Notes: a model not told the origin generated them from the sequence alone. Numbered from the stretch's first letter, positions 1-8,512 are shown. The stretch is 20,271 bases of DNA from Paramacrobiotus richtersi (GCA_034698045.1 JAQGAU010001248.1:1-20271); one strand, 5' to 3'. Numbers and translations: made by a program.

Positions 1-217
1 AAACCCTGAAATCTGAAGCCGTATTCCTAGTTGGTAGTGTTTAAATAGCAAATATGTTTGAAAACGTGACACCCGATCTAAAAAAGACACCAGCGTTCTC
101 TCTACGACCCACTTTTGGGACCGCAGAGTCTTTGGACAAAAACGAATGTAACAACCGCAAAACGTTTTGAAGCATTAACAATAGTTGTGTTTACTGAGTA
201 TCAATACTGGAACATAC

Positions 218-370
218 CAACAGATTGCCAAAAGATCCCACAAGCGCGCTTATAGACAGCAGGAACGCGGTGACCACTCGGAGTGCTGCATGCTCTTCCA
301 AATAGAAAGCCGGCGGCTCGTTGAATGACGATGCATTTCTCTCGCTGTTGTTGATGCTTAAGATCGTCAT
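218..370 (-). CDS. First coding exon of a second melatonin/Moody-like GPCR (partial, runs off left edge)
   Basis: This 51-codon exon starts at an ATG at 370 and ends at a GTATGT donor just below 218. It encodes an N-tail with two N-glycosylation sequons (N-N-S, N-A-S) and the first half of transmembrane helix 1, ending at the G-N pair of rhodopsin-family receptors. It matches the first exon of the complete receptor at 3759-3911 codon for codon without gaps. I count 14 base differences in 153, of which 4 change the residue (positions 2, 5, 33 and 47) and about 10 are silent, so the copy appears to be kept by selection. No counterpart of the 27-nt second exon was found in 1-217, so intron 1 of this copy must be longer than the window allows me to see. 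The rest of the gene should lie to the left. Confidence 0.85.
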
Positions 371-839
371 CTTTTGTGACTGTCGAAACTCGTAACGTGA
401 CGCAGGGACACTGATTCTCCCTAACCGTTGAATTTTTGCTCTAATCAGTTATAGAACGCTTTTTAACTGGAAACTTGAAACAACAACGGTAATCACTGGT
501 ACAACGAGGAGTAAACACAGCTGTACCAAACTTCATTTATTTGAAGAACTGAGTGCTGTAATTATTAAAATTCCCATAGTCGGAAGATAATGACAGCAAA
601 TAGTCCACCAGCGGAAAATTAGCGTAAACGAAGCCGGGTAATGTTTCCGCAAACATTTCTGCACATCCAGGAGAAGTTTTAACTGGAATAATCAATCTCA
701 AGATGATTCCGCCGCTGTCAAAGATTACAGTGCGATATAGCTTTCCTCGGGCAAGTTGTATCCTGTCCTAAGTGGAGATTGCTGGAAACCGCGTATAAAT
801 GATTCATCGAAACCGCAGTTCGGTTAATTGCCTCTGAAT
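371..839. other. 5' flank of the left GPCR copy, no gene seen
   Basis: AT-rich DNA upstream of the receptor ATG. Short patches (TATGACTGTCGAAAC-like, and CGTTGAA) match the same position in the right copy. No convincing TATA box or coding exon was seen. Confidence 0.4.
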
Positions 840-1040
840 TGGGATAATGAGTGAGTTTTGTTGCCGCCCCGATGCAGGGACTAGTCGGTAGGCGTGAATT
901 ACAAGCGGCAAGGTCAATCGTCTCGGCCTAATTAGAAGCCGATTGTGACCCTGCGGGGAAAACAACCATCCGGGAGTATGCTTTGCCGCGCGAATGCGGC
1001 ATGAAAGGTGAACAAACGACCGTGGAGCTTTTAATTGGGT
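840..1040. promoter_or_regulatory. Conserved 5' flank block of the left GPCR copy
   Basis: About 470 bp upstream of the left receptor ATG. It shares islands with 4262-4500, placed similarly upstream of the complete copy: a block of about 40 bp containing GATGCAGGGACTAGTCGG, then GTGACCCTGCGGGG, then a CCGC/GCGG inverted repeat followed by GAAAGGTGAA. Between the islands the two copies are much more diverged. Minus-strand reading frames here are not shared between copies, so a promoter, enhancer or untranslated-exon role is more likely than protein. This is inference from the two-copy comparison only. Confidence 0.5.
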
Positions 1041-1228
1041 ACCCGCTTCCCGCCACCGGCAGCTGAATGAAATACTGTTTTGGATGATGCATTGATATGC
1101 TAGAGGTGTCAAATTAAAGGTTGAACGGCTAAGGCTTACATACATGACACAGCAAGAAAAAAGTAGCAATTTGCAGTTAGCAGTATAAGTAATGTTTTTG
1201 GTGTTGTTTTGTAGCTGATTGGTGTTTT
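1041..1228. repeat. Single copy of a ~190-bp unit (GPCR 5' flank)
   Basis: The unit starts with CTTCCCGCCACCGGCAGCTG and ends near GTTGTTTTGTAGCTGATTGG. It occurs once here and twice at 4500-4895. Recognisable inner blocks are GTTGAACGGCT and GTAGCAATTTGCAG. No terminal inverted repeats or target-site duplications were seen. Confidence 0.7.
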
Positions 1229-1828
1229 CGAGTCACAAACAGTTTCGGTACGTTATGTTTCTACGCTCCCCCAGTCAGAATGTTTGCCAAAATAACACAC
1301 ACAAGCGGGTAAGCCCATTAGAAGCTCCAGGAAGATTATGTCACCTTTTTCATTCCATTGATTACATAAAAAGATACTATGATTCCGATAATTTGACATT
1401 TCGTAGCGCGCAGCTCGTACTTTTTTGGCGACAGAATTCATTGTTTCCAGCCGCAGATTTCGGCAAGAAGAACAGTAATTTTATTGATGGTATCTGCAAG
1501 GCGCATACTCTATTTCCATTCAACATGAATATAAATAAAAACATATATTAGTATCTAAATATAGATAGAAACAGATATCAGTCCGGTAAGCGACCCGTGC
1601 CTCTGCCATCACGTAAAAAAAAGCTGCTAGTTGAAATGAGGTTGCTAACGCAAAGGATGTGTGCCTGCAAAAATCTACATAGTCACTGGCGTAACAAAGA
1701 CCCTTACAATGAATATGGCAGTTAATACCTGCTATCATTATCTCTGCGTAATAATAAATTCACTTGCAAATGTAACGCTCTGACGCCACTGCAGCCCTAT
1801 ATTGCACCGCGTTCATAAGGAGCAAGGT

Positions 1829-3911
1829 TCATGGACTCTTCGGAGTGCTCGCTGGCAGTACAGATCCCTGGTGTCTCGACGAAAAACGGTGTTTCGAGTC
1901 CGTCAGCTCCATCTTTGCGCTCCCCGGTTGTACCGTCTTGGAACGCATCCCCAAAATCACCTTATACCCTTCCCGAAACCTGTCATTGCTCAGTCCGTAA
2001 ATCAACGGGTTCACCGCGGAATTCCCATGCGCCATAATGATCGCCACCACGTACAGCCAACCCGGTACGATCTTCGGTTGATTTGCCAGCACCAGCACCA
2101 CAACAAGCGCCCTGGATAAACAGCAGATTGCAGTACAACCCACAGAATGCAATATTTCGGTTACCAGCAGGCCAGGAACACGGCAAAGGCTTGGAACAAC
2201 GTCTTCACCAGTTTAATGTCGTCTTGGCTGATATCCAATTTGGGTCGCGGCCGGTTGTCGGAGACGGACGCGACTCTGCGCCTGTGCAACTTCATCTGTG
2301 TGCGGATGGAGCGGACTTTATAGAAGATGCCGGCGTAGCCGAGCAAAACGCCAATCAACGGGATAACAACGCCGGTGATTACTGAAACAAGCAAGCGGTT
2401 AAGCCCGACACGTAGGTCCGTGACAATAGAAATGGAATTCGAATGACCTTACTGTAAAATATCGCATAAGAATGTAGGTCTCTGTACAAACATTAAAGTT
2501 TTAATAGTCAGTTTGTTTTAGCACACATGAATGGAAGTTCTTACACATCGAAGGTGCAGAGGTAATAATCCGATGTGAAATGACTGTCGCCCCAACCTGT
2601 ATTAGCACGGTCAAAAACACTACAAGTTTGTACTTTTAGTGGAAGACTTACCAACATGGTTGGGAAGATGCAACAGATGGCATAAAATCCATATGCTAAC
2701 GCACATGAGAATCGTGTTGGTGTTGGTGAAGATGCGCGGGTATATTCCAGGGTGACAAATGAGAACATATCTGAAAGTGCTCTGTGGTTAACCGTACAGG
2801 AAGGAAAGTGTTTCAATGTACGGACCTGTTTAAACTAATGGAAAGCATGTTCCACATGGACTGCATACAGGCTGGCGCGCAAAACGCAGAGATCCATGTG
2901 CATAACGGCGAATTATGCAGCAAGGCCTCGCGTCCCGATACAGCGCCTGCAAAAACGTTAAAGTGACTGCAAGAATTAAAATAAAAGTTTGCATTTTGGG
3001 TGTGCTCAGAGTGAATTGAAATACTCGGGCGAAAGAGCGAATCTTTTATGCAGTTATTTACGAAACAGTAGGCAGACTAAATTAGACATTGTCGAAAGTA
3101 CCCATTACGCACGGGTTAGGGTTAAATCTACATCAGATTAATGTCTCAAGATTCTGGACTGTCTGGACGTCTCAAGACTCTCTCAAGAGCGTCCTCCGTT
3201 CTGCCATGCAACTGATGCACACAAGTGTCGAAGAAGTCTTGCCACATTCACTAATAATTGTAAGTGAGTGAAAAGAAGTATGCGTAACTAACAACCATGT
3301 ATATGTGCCTACTGTCCTAAACTAGTTCGACTGACAGTGTCATGCTTGTACATTTTGTACCGAGTACCACCAAGCACTACCATAGTTTAGAACGTACCCA
3401 ATGCGTTGAACGGATCAATGAGAAAGGTCACGATGAGATCAGCGAGTGCCAAATTCAGCACGAAATAGTTTCCGCACGTACGCAGTATCTATGGAGACAT
3501 TGTTAAGAAAGAAAATCAGTGAGCTGAGTAGTTAACAACCTTTATTTTCAGGATGACGACGATGACCTGTAACGAAGCAAGTCTGTGAGTTCTATTATCC
3601 GACAAATCTACCAACCAAAATTAAACTTCGAAACAAATAGACAGAATGTTGGGAAGTCGAAACCGGGTTCGATTGCTTAGCAAGAACGTGGTCGAAAAGT
3701 ATATCTTTATGCACAACAATATATTGTTGTTAATTAAGGTGCGGAACGTGAAACATACCAACAAATTCCCTAAAGATCCCACTAGTGCGCTTATAGATAG
3801 CAGGAACGCGGTAATCACTCGCAGTGCCGCATGCTCTTCCAAATAGAAAGCTGGTGGCTCGTTGAATGACGATGCATTTCTCTCGCTGTTGTTGATGTTT
3901 AAGATCGCCAT
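1829..3911 (-). CDS. Rhodopsin-family G-protein coupled receptor, melatonin/Moody-like, 9 coding exons, 363 aa
   Basis: Seven-helix plasma-membrane receptor; ligand unknown. Exons (minus strand): 3759-3911, 3540-3566, 3398-3488, 2826-2946, 2652-2770, 2545-2596, 2453-2481, 2165-2381, 1829-2111. All introns are GT-AG, all phases agree, and the total is 364 codons with the stop. Introns are 51-71 nt except intron 1 (192) and intron 3 (451). Visible landmarks: N-glycosylation sequons at residues 7 and 12; G-N of helix 1 at 48-49; LNLALAD with the helix 2 aspartate at 77; disulfide cysteines 106 and 184; NRY in place of DRY at 130-132, followed by VLICHP as in melatonin-type receptors; helix 4 Trp 158; helix 5 Pro 205; a basic third loop; helix 6 CW at 269-270; NPLIY at 304-308; and a Ser-rich C-tail. 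The usual proline two residues after the helix 6 Trp is missing in this model, so intron 8 may be slightly misplaced or the receptor atypical. Subfamily placement is inferred from motifs only. Confidence 0.92.
2453..2481 (-). other. 29-nt microexon in the GPCR (extracellular loop 2 to helix 5)
   Basis: It supplies DLHSYAIFY between the loop-2 cysteine segment (YYLCTFD) and helix 5 (ITGVVIPL). The acceptor is TTTGTACAG and the donor is A followed by GTAAGG. It enters in phase 2 and leaves in phase 1, so it is needed to keep the frame between its neighbours. Confidence 0.83.
3540..3566 (-). other. 27-nt microexon in the GPCR (end of helix 1)
   Basis: It reads VIVVILKIK, the missing end of helix 1 and the start of the first cytoplasmic loop. 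It is flanked by the acceptor TTCGTTACAG and a weak GTTGTT donor. Without it the protein would jump from GNLL straight to ILRTCGNYF, leaving helix 1 about nine residues short. Both boundaries are phase 0. Confidence 0.85.
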
Positions 3912-4261
3912 CTTCTCAAGTTATGACTGTCGAAACGTTAGGCATGAACGCTGTTTTTCTCAAAGGCTGTATTTTCTTCGTAATCGTTGAACGAAACTCG
4001 GTGTGAAACGACTCAGGGTGTTTTAGGTGAAGCCCAAAAAAGACTGACCACAATAACGTTGTAACCGGAACGTTTTATGGATGGAAATTCCAAACAACTA
4101 CAGGAAGCACGCTTGCAACCAAGAGTCAGCACAGTTGCAAAACAAAACGCCGTTAGCAAAAACCGTCATTCATTCAAAGAAGTGTGTGCTGTAATTCTTT
4201 CCCATGGTCGCCAGATAAGTAAGACACGTAACACGGAACCGCAGATGTCTCCGCAAACATT

Positions 4262-4500
4262 TTAATGAGCGAGTTCTGTTGCCGCTCCTGATGCAGGGAC
4301 TAGTCGGATGGAGTAAGATATAATACAGTCAATTAAAAGCACCAGTAGGTTAGCTGTGTCGCCTCGATAATGTACCGCTTGTGACCCTGCGGGGTAAATT
4401 ATCATCTGAGAGTCTGTTATGCCCGCGTTCATGCGGTACGAAAGGTGAAGGAACAATCTGTGGACTTTTTATTGCCTGCCGCGTAATCCGTTAATTTAAC
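4262..4500. promoter_or_regulatory. Conserved 5' flank block of the complete GPCR copy
   Basis: Counterpart of 840-1040, beginning about 350 bp upstream of the ATG at 3911. It keeps the GATGCAGGGACTAGTCGG island, the GTGACCCTGCGGGG island and the CCGC/GCGG stem with a different loop. The linkers differ in length and sequence. Confidence 0.5.
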
Positions 4501-4895
4501 CTGCTTCCCGCCACCGGCAGCTGAATAAAATGATTGGCTTGATGATCCTCTGCTATAGCACTAGTGCTAGCTATTAAAACACAGGGTTGAGCGGCTTACA
4601 CACAGAATTCAGGGAAATATATAGGCGGTAGCAATTTGCAGCTAGCAATTAATTTAAAAGTTTCTGGCCTTGTTTTGCAGCTAAATGATGTTTCCGCTAA
4701 TTGTACATGCATCTCGCCACCAGCAGCTGAATGAAATAATTGTTTCGGATGAATCCGCTGTATAATAGAGCAAACAAATTGGGTTGAACGGCTGACACAC
4801 AGAATACGGCGAATTAGGGAGTAGCAAATTGCAGTTAGCAATTAATTTTTAATGTTTTTGGTGTTGTTTTCCAGCTGACCGATGTTTTCAAATCG
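4500..4895. repeat. Two tandem copies of the ~190-bp unit
   Basis: Copy one runs about 4501-4690 and copy two about 4706-4895. Both contain the GCCACC(G/A)GCAGCTGAAT start, a GGTTGA(G/A)CGGCT block, a CACACAGAAT block, GTAGCAA(A/T)TTGCAG and the GTTGTTTT...AGCT end. The same unit is single at 1041-1228, so it was either doubled in this receptor copy or lost from the other. Confidence 0.7.
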
Positions 4896-5220
4896 GAACC
4901 AGTTTCGGGACGTGTTAATGCTAATGGGCTTACAAGTTACCCGCTTGATCATGTTTCATATAGGTTGATAACCTGGTTGAACGTTTCTTCGCACCATCTT
5001 AAGAGAAATTATAACATATTAAAGTTGTGCGCTTTATGATGTTACTTAACCATTCGAATTATACTTCGTTGTAGCTCAGACTCGAGTACTTACATATCTA
5101 ATTTCACAGTGACAAAGCATCCGATTAATTGCAAGAGCGTACGAAGATGAGGAAGACTGTGTCACAAGCTTTTCCATTCCACTGATTAGTCAAAGAGATC
5201 ATAGAAATGTGGTTTCAGAA

Positions 5221-6530
5221 ATCTTTTTAATTCAATATCTGGCGATACAGGCGACAAAATAAAAGATGCTTGTGAAGTAATCTTTCCAATTGTTTAACAC
5301 AGTTGACTGCGTTTTTATTGACAGAAGCGACGCGAAGGCTCACGATATTAAAGGAAAATGGTTTTTTTGTCTGTCCCGTCGGTCGCGGTACCGGAAGTCT
5401 GCGTAATAACATAATTGTACACAACACGTCCTTTGCATCCTTTGGATATTTTGCCCGTCCCGTCGTCCCGTTGGGCGGGTGTCGGTCATAATACGGGAAG
5501 TATGGCGCAATAACACGGTAGCAATAAAGTCACATCCCCAGTACAGTAGTAAAGGGCGTCGGTGACAGTAGTATGTTGACGGTTACTCTGATCAAGTAAC
5601 CGAAGCGGTTTTCAGGTAATGGTTTTCGTTTTCGGTAACGTTATTAGAATTAAGGCTAAGAAATTCTGCGGGAATAAAAACATGATCCAAAGCTGCGAAT
5701 CGAAGCCAATAGATTCAAGAAGGTGTTTGATACTGTGCGCAAATTTCCGGCAGTTAGCACCATTTTACTTAAAACATTACCAAAACAGTGACGTAACGTT
5801 TCAGGTCGCGTCGAAAATGTCAGTAACAGTATTCAGTGACTAATCAGTGAAATGCAAAAAGCTTGTGTAACAATCTTCCTTATCGTTTTACACATTTTAT
5901 AGCGTTTTTAAATCATACTTTTGATGCACGGCTGAATTTATTGAGACATTTTTCTGATTTACTTGCTCTTTGCTTACACACCTGTTGTGGGCTGCTCGCG
6001 CGCTGCGGGTAAACAATGACTTGATCATAAGGTAGAGCAATCCATTGTCTATCACATGTATCTCATGCAATAACTGCATACAGCTGCGATTCCATGCAAA
6101 AAATTGTCTTTGGGAACCATCCGAAACGGAACCCACTGGTTATTCTTTCGCCCTAATTGCTCTTGGACACGTGCGATTGCAGGTTTGCGTGCGACTAGTT
6201 GTTCTGGAGTTATGGCGCACGTAAACTTGGGACAAAATTTTTAAGCGCCACCCGGTACATGCATTTTGAACTGAATGCGACGCGCCCGCCGCCCGTGCAA
6301 GCTTGTGCTTGTCGTCCACGCTAAGACATCTAGAACGGACCGGGAAAATTATGAATTCGTAATCCGCGCGGAGACTTGTGTACAGTGTTATCGGATGTTG
6401 TACTCTACGCGATCTGACATTAGAACGTTTTTTTTGTTTGTTCAGCGCCCCCGTCTGGACAATGATGCTTAAAAGCAACTCATTCGTGCGCCGTCAATAT
6501 AACATTAACACCACGTTTGTGCAAATTTAG
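5221..6530. other. Non-coding stretch with a degenerate direct repeat
   Basis: No exon could be supported. Short open frames on both strands have ordinary base composition and no splice or protein signature. A degenerate direct repeat of about 60 bp lies at 5264-5330 and 5858-5920 (shared GCTTGTG, AATCTT, TTTTACACA-like and GCGTTTTTA blocks), about 595 bp apart. A short GC-rich patch at 6250-6330 has an open frame on each strand, but neither reads like a protein I recognise. Confidence 0.4.
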
Positions 6531-6536
6531 ATTGTT

Positions 6537-7029
6537 TTAATTTCTAGCTCTCTGTAAAACAGCACAAGCAGGTTTGTGGTTAAAGTCCGGGTAAGCACGC
6601 TCTCGTATTTCAGGATCAGCCCATGGGCCTTGGCCCATGTACCTTCCCGGGGTAACTGTAAATCCAGCGTAAATCTGCAGAAGCATCGTGTTACACGCAG
6701 ATTGAGGAGATAATTATTTTACGCTGCGTACAGTCTACTAGCACGTAAAAACTCACTGTGTTTGTAATTCTGTCGAGTTCCATTGAGAGTTGTTTCGTGA
6801 AATGGCGTGGCAACGGTGGTAGCATTGGTGACAGAATGGGTATCAGGAGCAAGGGATTCTTGTTCAGATGCATGAAGATCTGCTGCAGTTTCTTCGAGTG
6901 GTACCGGGTATGCCTAAAACATACAGGCAACGCCAGTAAGTTCAGTTATGGATTGTACTTTAGACTGCAGTCGCTTACCATGTGAATTGTCCAGCTGATG
7001 AAAAATAAGAGTACAACCGCCGTATTCAT
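6537..7029 (-). CDS. Small secreted peptide or prepropeptide, 3 exons, about 108 aa
   Basis: Not recognised as a named family. Exon 1 (6979-7029) encodes MNTAVVLLFFISWTIHM, a textbook signal peptide, and stops at a GTAAGC donor. Exon 2 (6757-6913) begins after TTTTAG in phase 0 and encodes 52 residues rich in Thr, Glu, Ala and His. It carries two N-glycosylation sequons (N-A-T, N-G-T) and ends at a consensus GTGAGT donor in phase 1. Exon 3 (6537-6655) follows an ATTTACAG acceptor and adds a Pro/Gly/Arg-rich tail (PGRYMGQGPWADPE...) with one cysteine, ending in RARN and TAA. Intron 1 is 65 nt and intron 2 is 101 nt. If intron 2 is not used, the frame instead ends 12 codons after the donor. There are no clear dibasic cleavage sites, so a neuropeptide role is possible but not shown. 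An ATTAAA overlaps the stop and could act in 3' end formation. Confidence 0.6.
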
Positions 7030-7063
7030 CTTCGAAAGTTAGAAAAAATGCAGAGATTTGTTA

Positions 7064-7073
7064 TAAAACAAGT
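7064..7073 (-). promoter_or_regulatory. TATA-like box upstream of the secreted peptide gene
   Basis: Reads TTTTATAAC on the minus strand, about 35-40 nt upstream of the peptide ATG at 7029. This would give a very short leader. The stretch between is pyrimidine-rich and ends in AAG just before the ATG, so a leader exon or trans-splicing is an alternative. Confidence 0.3.
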
Positions 7074-7079
7074 GATCCT

Positions 7080-7835
7080 TGTAGTAGGAACAGAATGGAG
7101 AATGAACTGTGAAAAGCCTGTTGCTGTGGCATAATATATTAGTCGGACCTATATCTCTAGATTCATACATTTCTACGTCTCGTATTCCGCCGTTTCAAAC
7201 TCCATTTTTGTCTTACAGTTTATAAGAGTACAGTCAATTCTTACCCAAAGGCAATTGGTCAAGGGTGTGCAGTACGGAGAGTTTTTGCAAAAATTCCAGA
7301 TTTTAAATTTTTTATCGAGTTTTGAAGTTTTTAGAAACAGTGATTACAGGTGGCGTATACGTAGTAATTCGTTTAACATTCGGTCAAGCCAATGGGCAAA
7401 AACAAACTTGAACCGTTACCAGACCGACAGATATTTTCATATAAGCGAAACGGGGAAACTATGTGCAGGACATTACGAATATGCTTTTTTTATACCGAGG
7501 GGAGCGCCTATTACTCAAAATTACGTTTGCATAGGATGTGTCCCATGTGAAGTTTAGATTAAAGTGAAATTTAATTCTTTATGGATGTTGATTAACGATT
7601 TATTACACAACGATCGTTATGTGTAGTAAACAAGGTTTGGAAATAAACGTTTGGGAATTAGCACCAACATTTGGGCGTCTGCCTGTGGCTAGCTTTGCGA
7701 TCCGATAAAATACCACACTACAGTATGAAAAAGTGCACTATGGTTGCAAACTTGCAGGAATAATATATACGGTAAAAATGCTGTCTTTCTGCACAGAAAG
7801 AAGCTTAGCAACGGTTTTTAAGCATACAGAATACA
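7080..7835. other. AT-rich stretch, no gene supported
   Basis: A 100-codon open frame on the plus strand (7255-7557) begins at TTG rather than ATG. It has no splice context and no recognisable motif, so I treat it as chance. Nothing else was seen. Confidence 0.4.
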
Positions 7836-7839
7836 GTAC

Positions 7840-7902
7840 TCGCGCAAAAACGATCAGTGCAAAATCGGTCAGTGATCTTTTGCACTGATCGTTTTTGCGC
7901 GA
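7840..7902. repeat. Perfect inverted repeat: 25-bp arms, 13-nt loop
   Basis: Arms 7840-7864 and 7878-7902 are exact reverse complements (core GCGCAAAAACGATCAGTGC). The loop TCGGTCAGTGATC itself resembles the arm. DNA around it is AT-rich and non-coding. It could form a cruciform, or in RNA a 25-bp hairpin. No flanking target duplication was seen, so transposon origin is not supported. Confidence 0.9.
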
Positions 7903-7904
7903 TC

Positions 7905-8344
7905 TGATAGAAAAAATATCACACAATTGAAGTAGCCCAAGCATATAAGGTTTAGTGTTTCTTGAATTTTTACGGATAAATTTTACATAATATCTTATGG
8001 TGTAGCAAATATGGAAGGGTGTGTACCACATGAAGAAACAACAAATTTAATATTCTACAGTATACCAGGCGCTTTTAGCCTCGTGTATATGTATGTGTAG
8101 CAAATCACAAAATCAATAAATCGCCAGTGCTATAACCATAAGTCCAGAATCTGCAGTTCATACATTTTAAGAACCTCCAACATTTCAAACACGAATGGGT
8201 TGCGCGCTAGCGCGACCCAACACTTGTAAGATATTATAATCACTTACATACTTGTAATCACTTGTTAGTTCATAGTAACTTCATACTGTTTATCGGTGCA
8301 GCAATAATAAGTAACAGAAAAATGTTAAACACTGTCATGTTGTA
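7905..8344. other. AT-rich intergenic stretch with one short palindrome
   Basis: No gene seen. It holds the 24-nt imperfect palindrome at 8196-8219 and otherwise unremarkable AT-rich DNA downstream of the large minus-strand gene. Confidence 0.4.
8196..8219. repeat. GC-rich imperfect palindrome
   Basis: TGGGT and ACCCA flank a CGCGCTAGCGCG core, with one T-G mismatch in the stem. It stands out as a CpG-rich island in AT-rich DNA. It may be a protein-binding palindrome; nothing nearby shows what it would control. Confidence 0.5.
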
Positions 8345-8512
8345 TTAGAATACATGGCTGAATTTCAGGGTTAACTGCGACTCCACGAACACGTCACCGA
8401 GATCAACGGCACCTACATAATCTATTCTTTCGATTTCCTGTACATGCGTTTGGGAGATCACCCGCATGGACAGCCACAATCCTCTATGCCCTATGGATAT
8501 CATCGAGGTGGC
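8345..8512 (-). CDS. Candidate alternative last exon of the large disordered-protein gene
   Basis: After a TTAG acceptor (8513-8516), a 55-codon open frame runs to TAA. It reads SMISIGHRGLWLSMRV and onward, rich in Val, Asp, Glu and Gly with G-rich first codon positions, typical of coding DNA. It joins in phase 0 to a possible donor (AAG followed by GTAGAA) at 8789-8790 in the preceding exon. The plus strand in the same codon register is also open (STYIIYSF-like), so strand is not certain. If used, it replaces the tail that ends at 8586. Confidence 0.35.
   Translation of the reverse strand, partial: ATSMISIGHRGLWLSMRVISQTHVQEIERIDYVGAVDLGDVFVESQLTLKFSHVF

Larger units (their letters stand above)
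218..1430. repeat. Tandem duplication, left unit (visible part)
   Basis: From the first receptor exon through its 5' flank this stretch is related to 3759-5220. Matches run through the 190-bp unit (CAGTTTCGG...CGT block at about 1240) to about 1325-1390 (block with ATTCCATTGATTA). Beyond about 1430 the similarity is lost as the complete copy's 3' end begins. Confidence 0.7.
3759..5220. repeat. Tandem duplication, right unit (matching part)
   Basis: Counterpart of 218-1430. First coding exons match at about 91 percent of bases, while flanking DNA is much more diverged and keeps islands only. The last clear match is the ATTCCACTGATTA block near 5175-5190. The repeat period is roughly 3.5-3.8 kb. 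Confidence 0.7.

Noticed and set aside
804-1169. 121-codon minus-strand open frame upstream of the left receptor exon
   Set aside because: The matching region in the other receptor copy keeps only nucleotide islands, with indels that do not preserve the frame, so it is not a protein.
1041-1228. Miniature inverted-repeat transposon
   Set aside because: The 190-bp unit has no terminal inverted repeats or target duplications and is found only in the receptor flanks.
3655-3680. GGTTCGA word resembling a tRNA T-loop
   Set aside because: No matching acceptor or anticodon stems; it lies inside receptor intron 1.
6758-6985. 75-codon plus-strand frame resembling a Cys-rich N-terminus (RCMKICCSFFEWY)
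   Set aside because: Antisense to exon 2 of the secreted peptide gene, which has a signal peptide exon, consensus splice sites and coding-like codon pattern.
7255-7557. 100-codon plus-strand frame
   Set aside because: Begins at TTG, has AT-driven composition, no splice sites and no motif.
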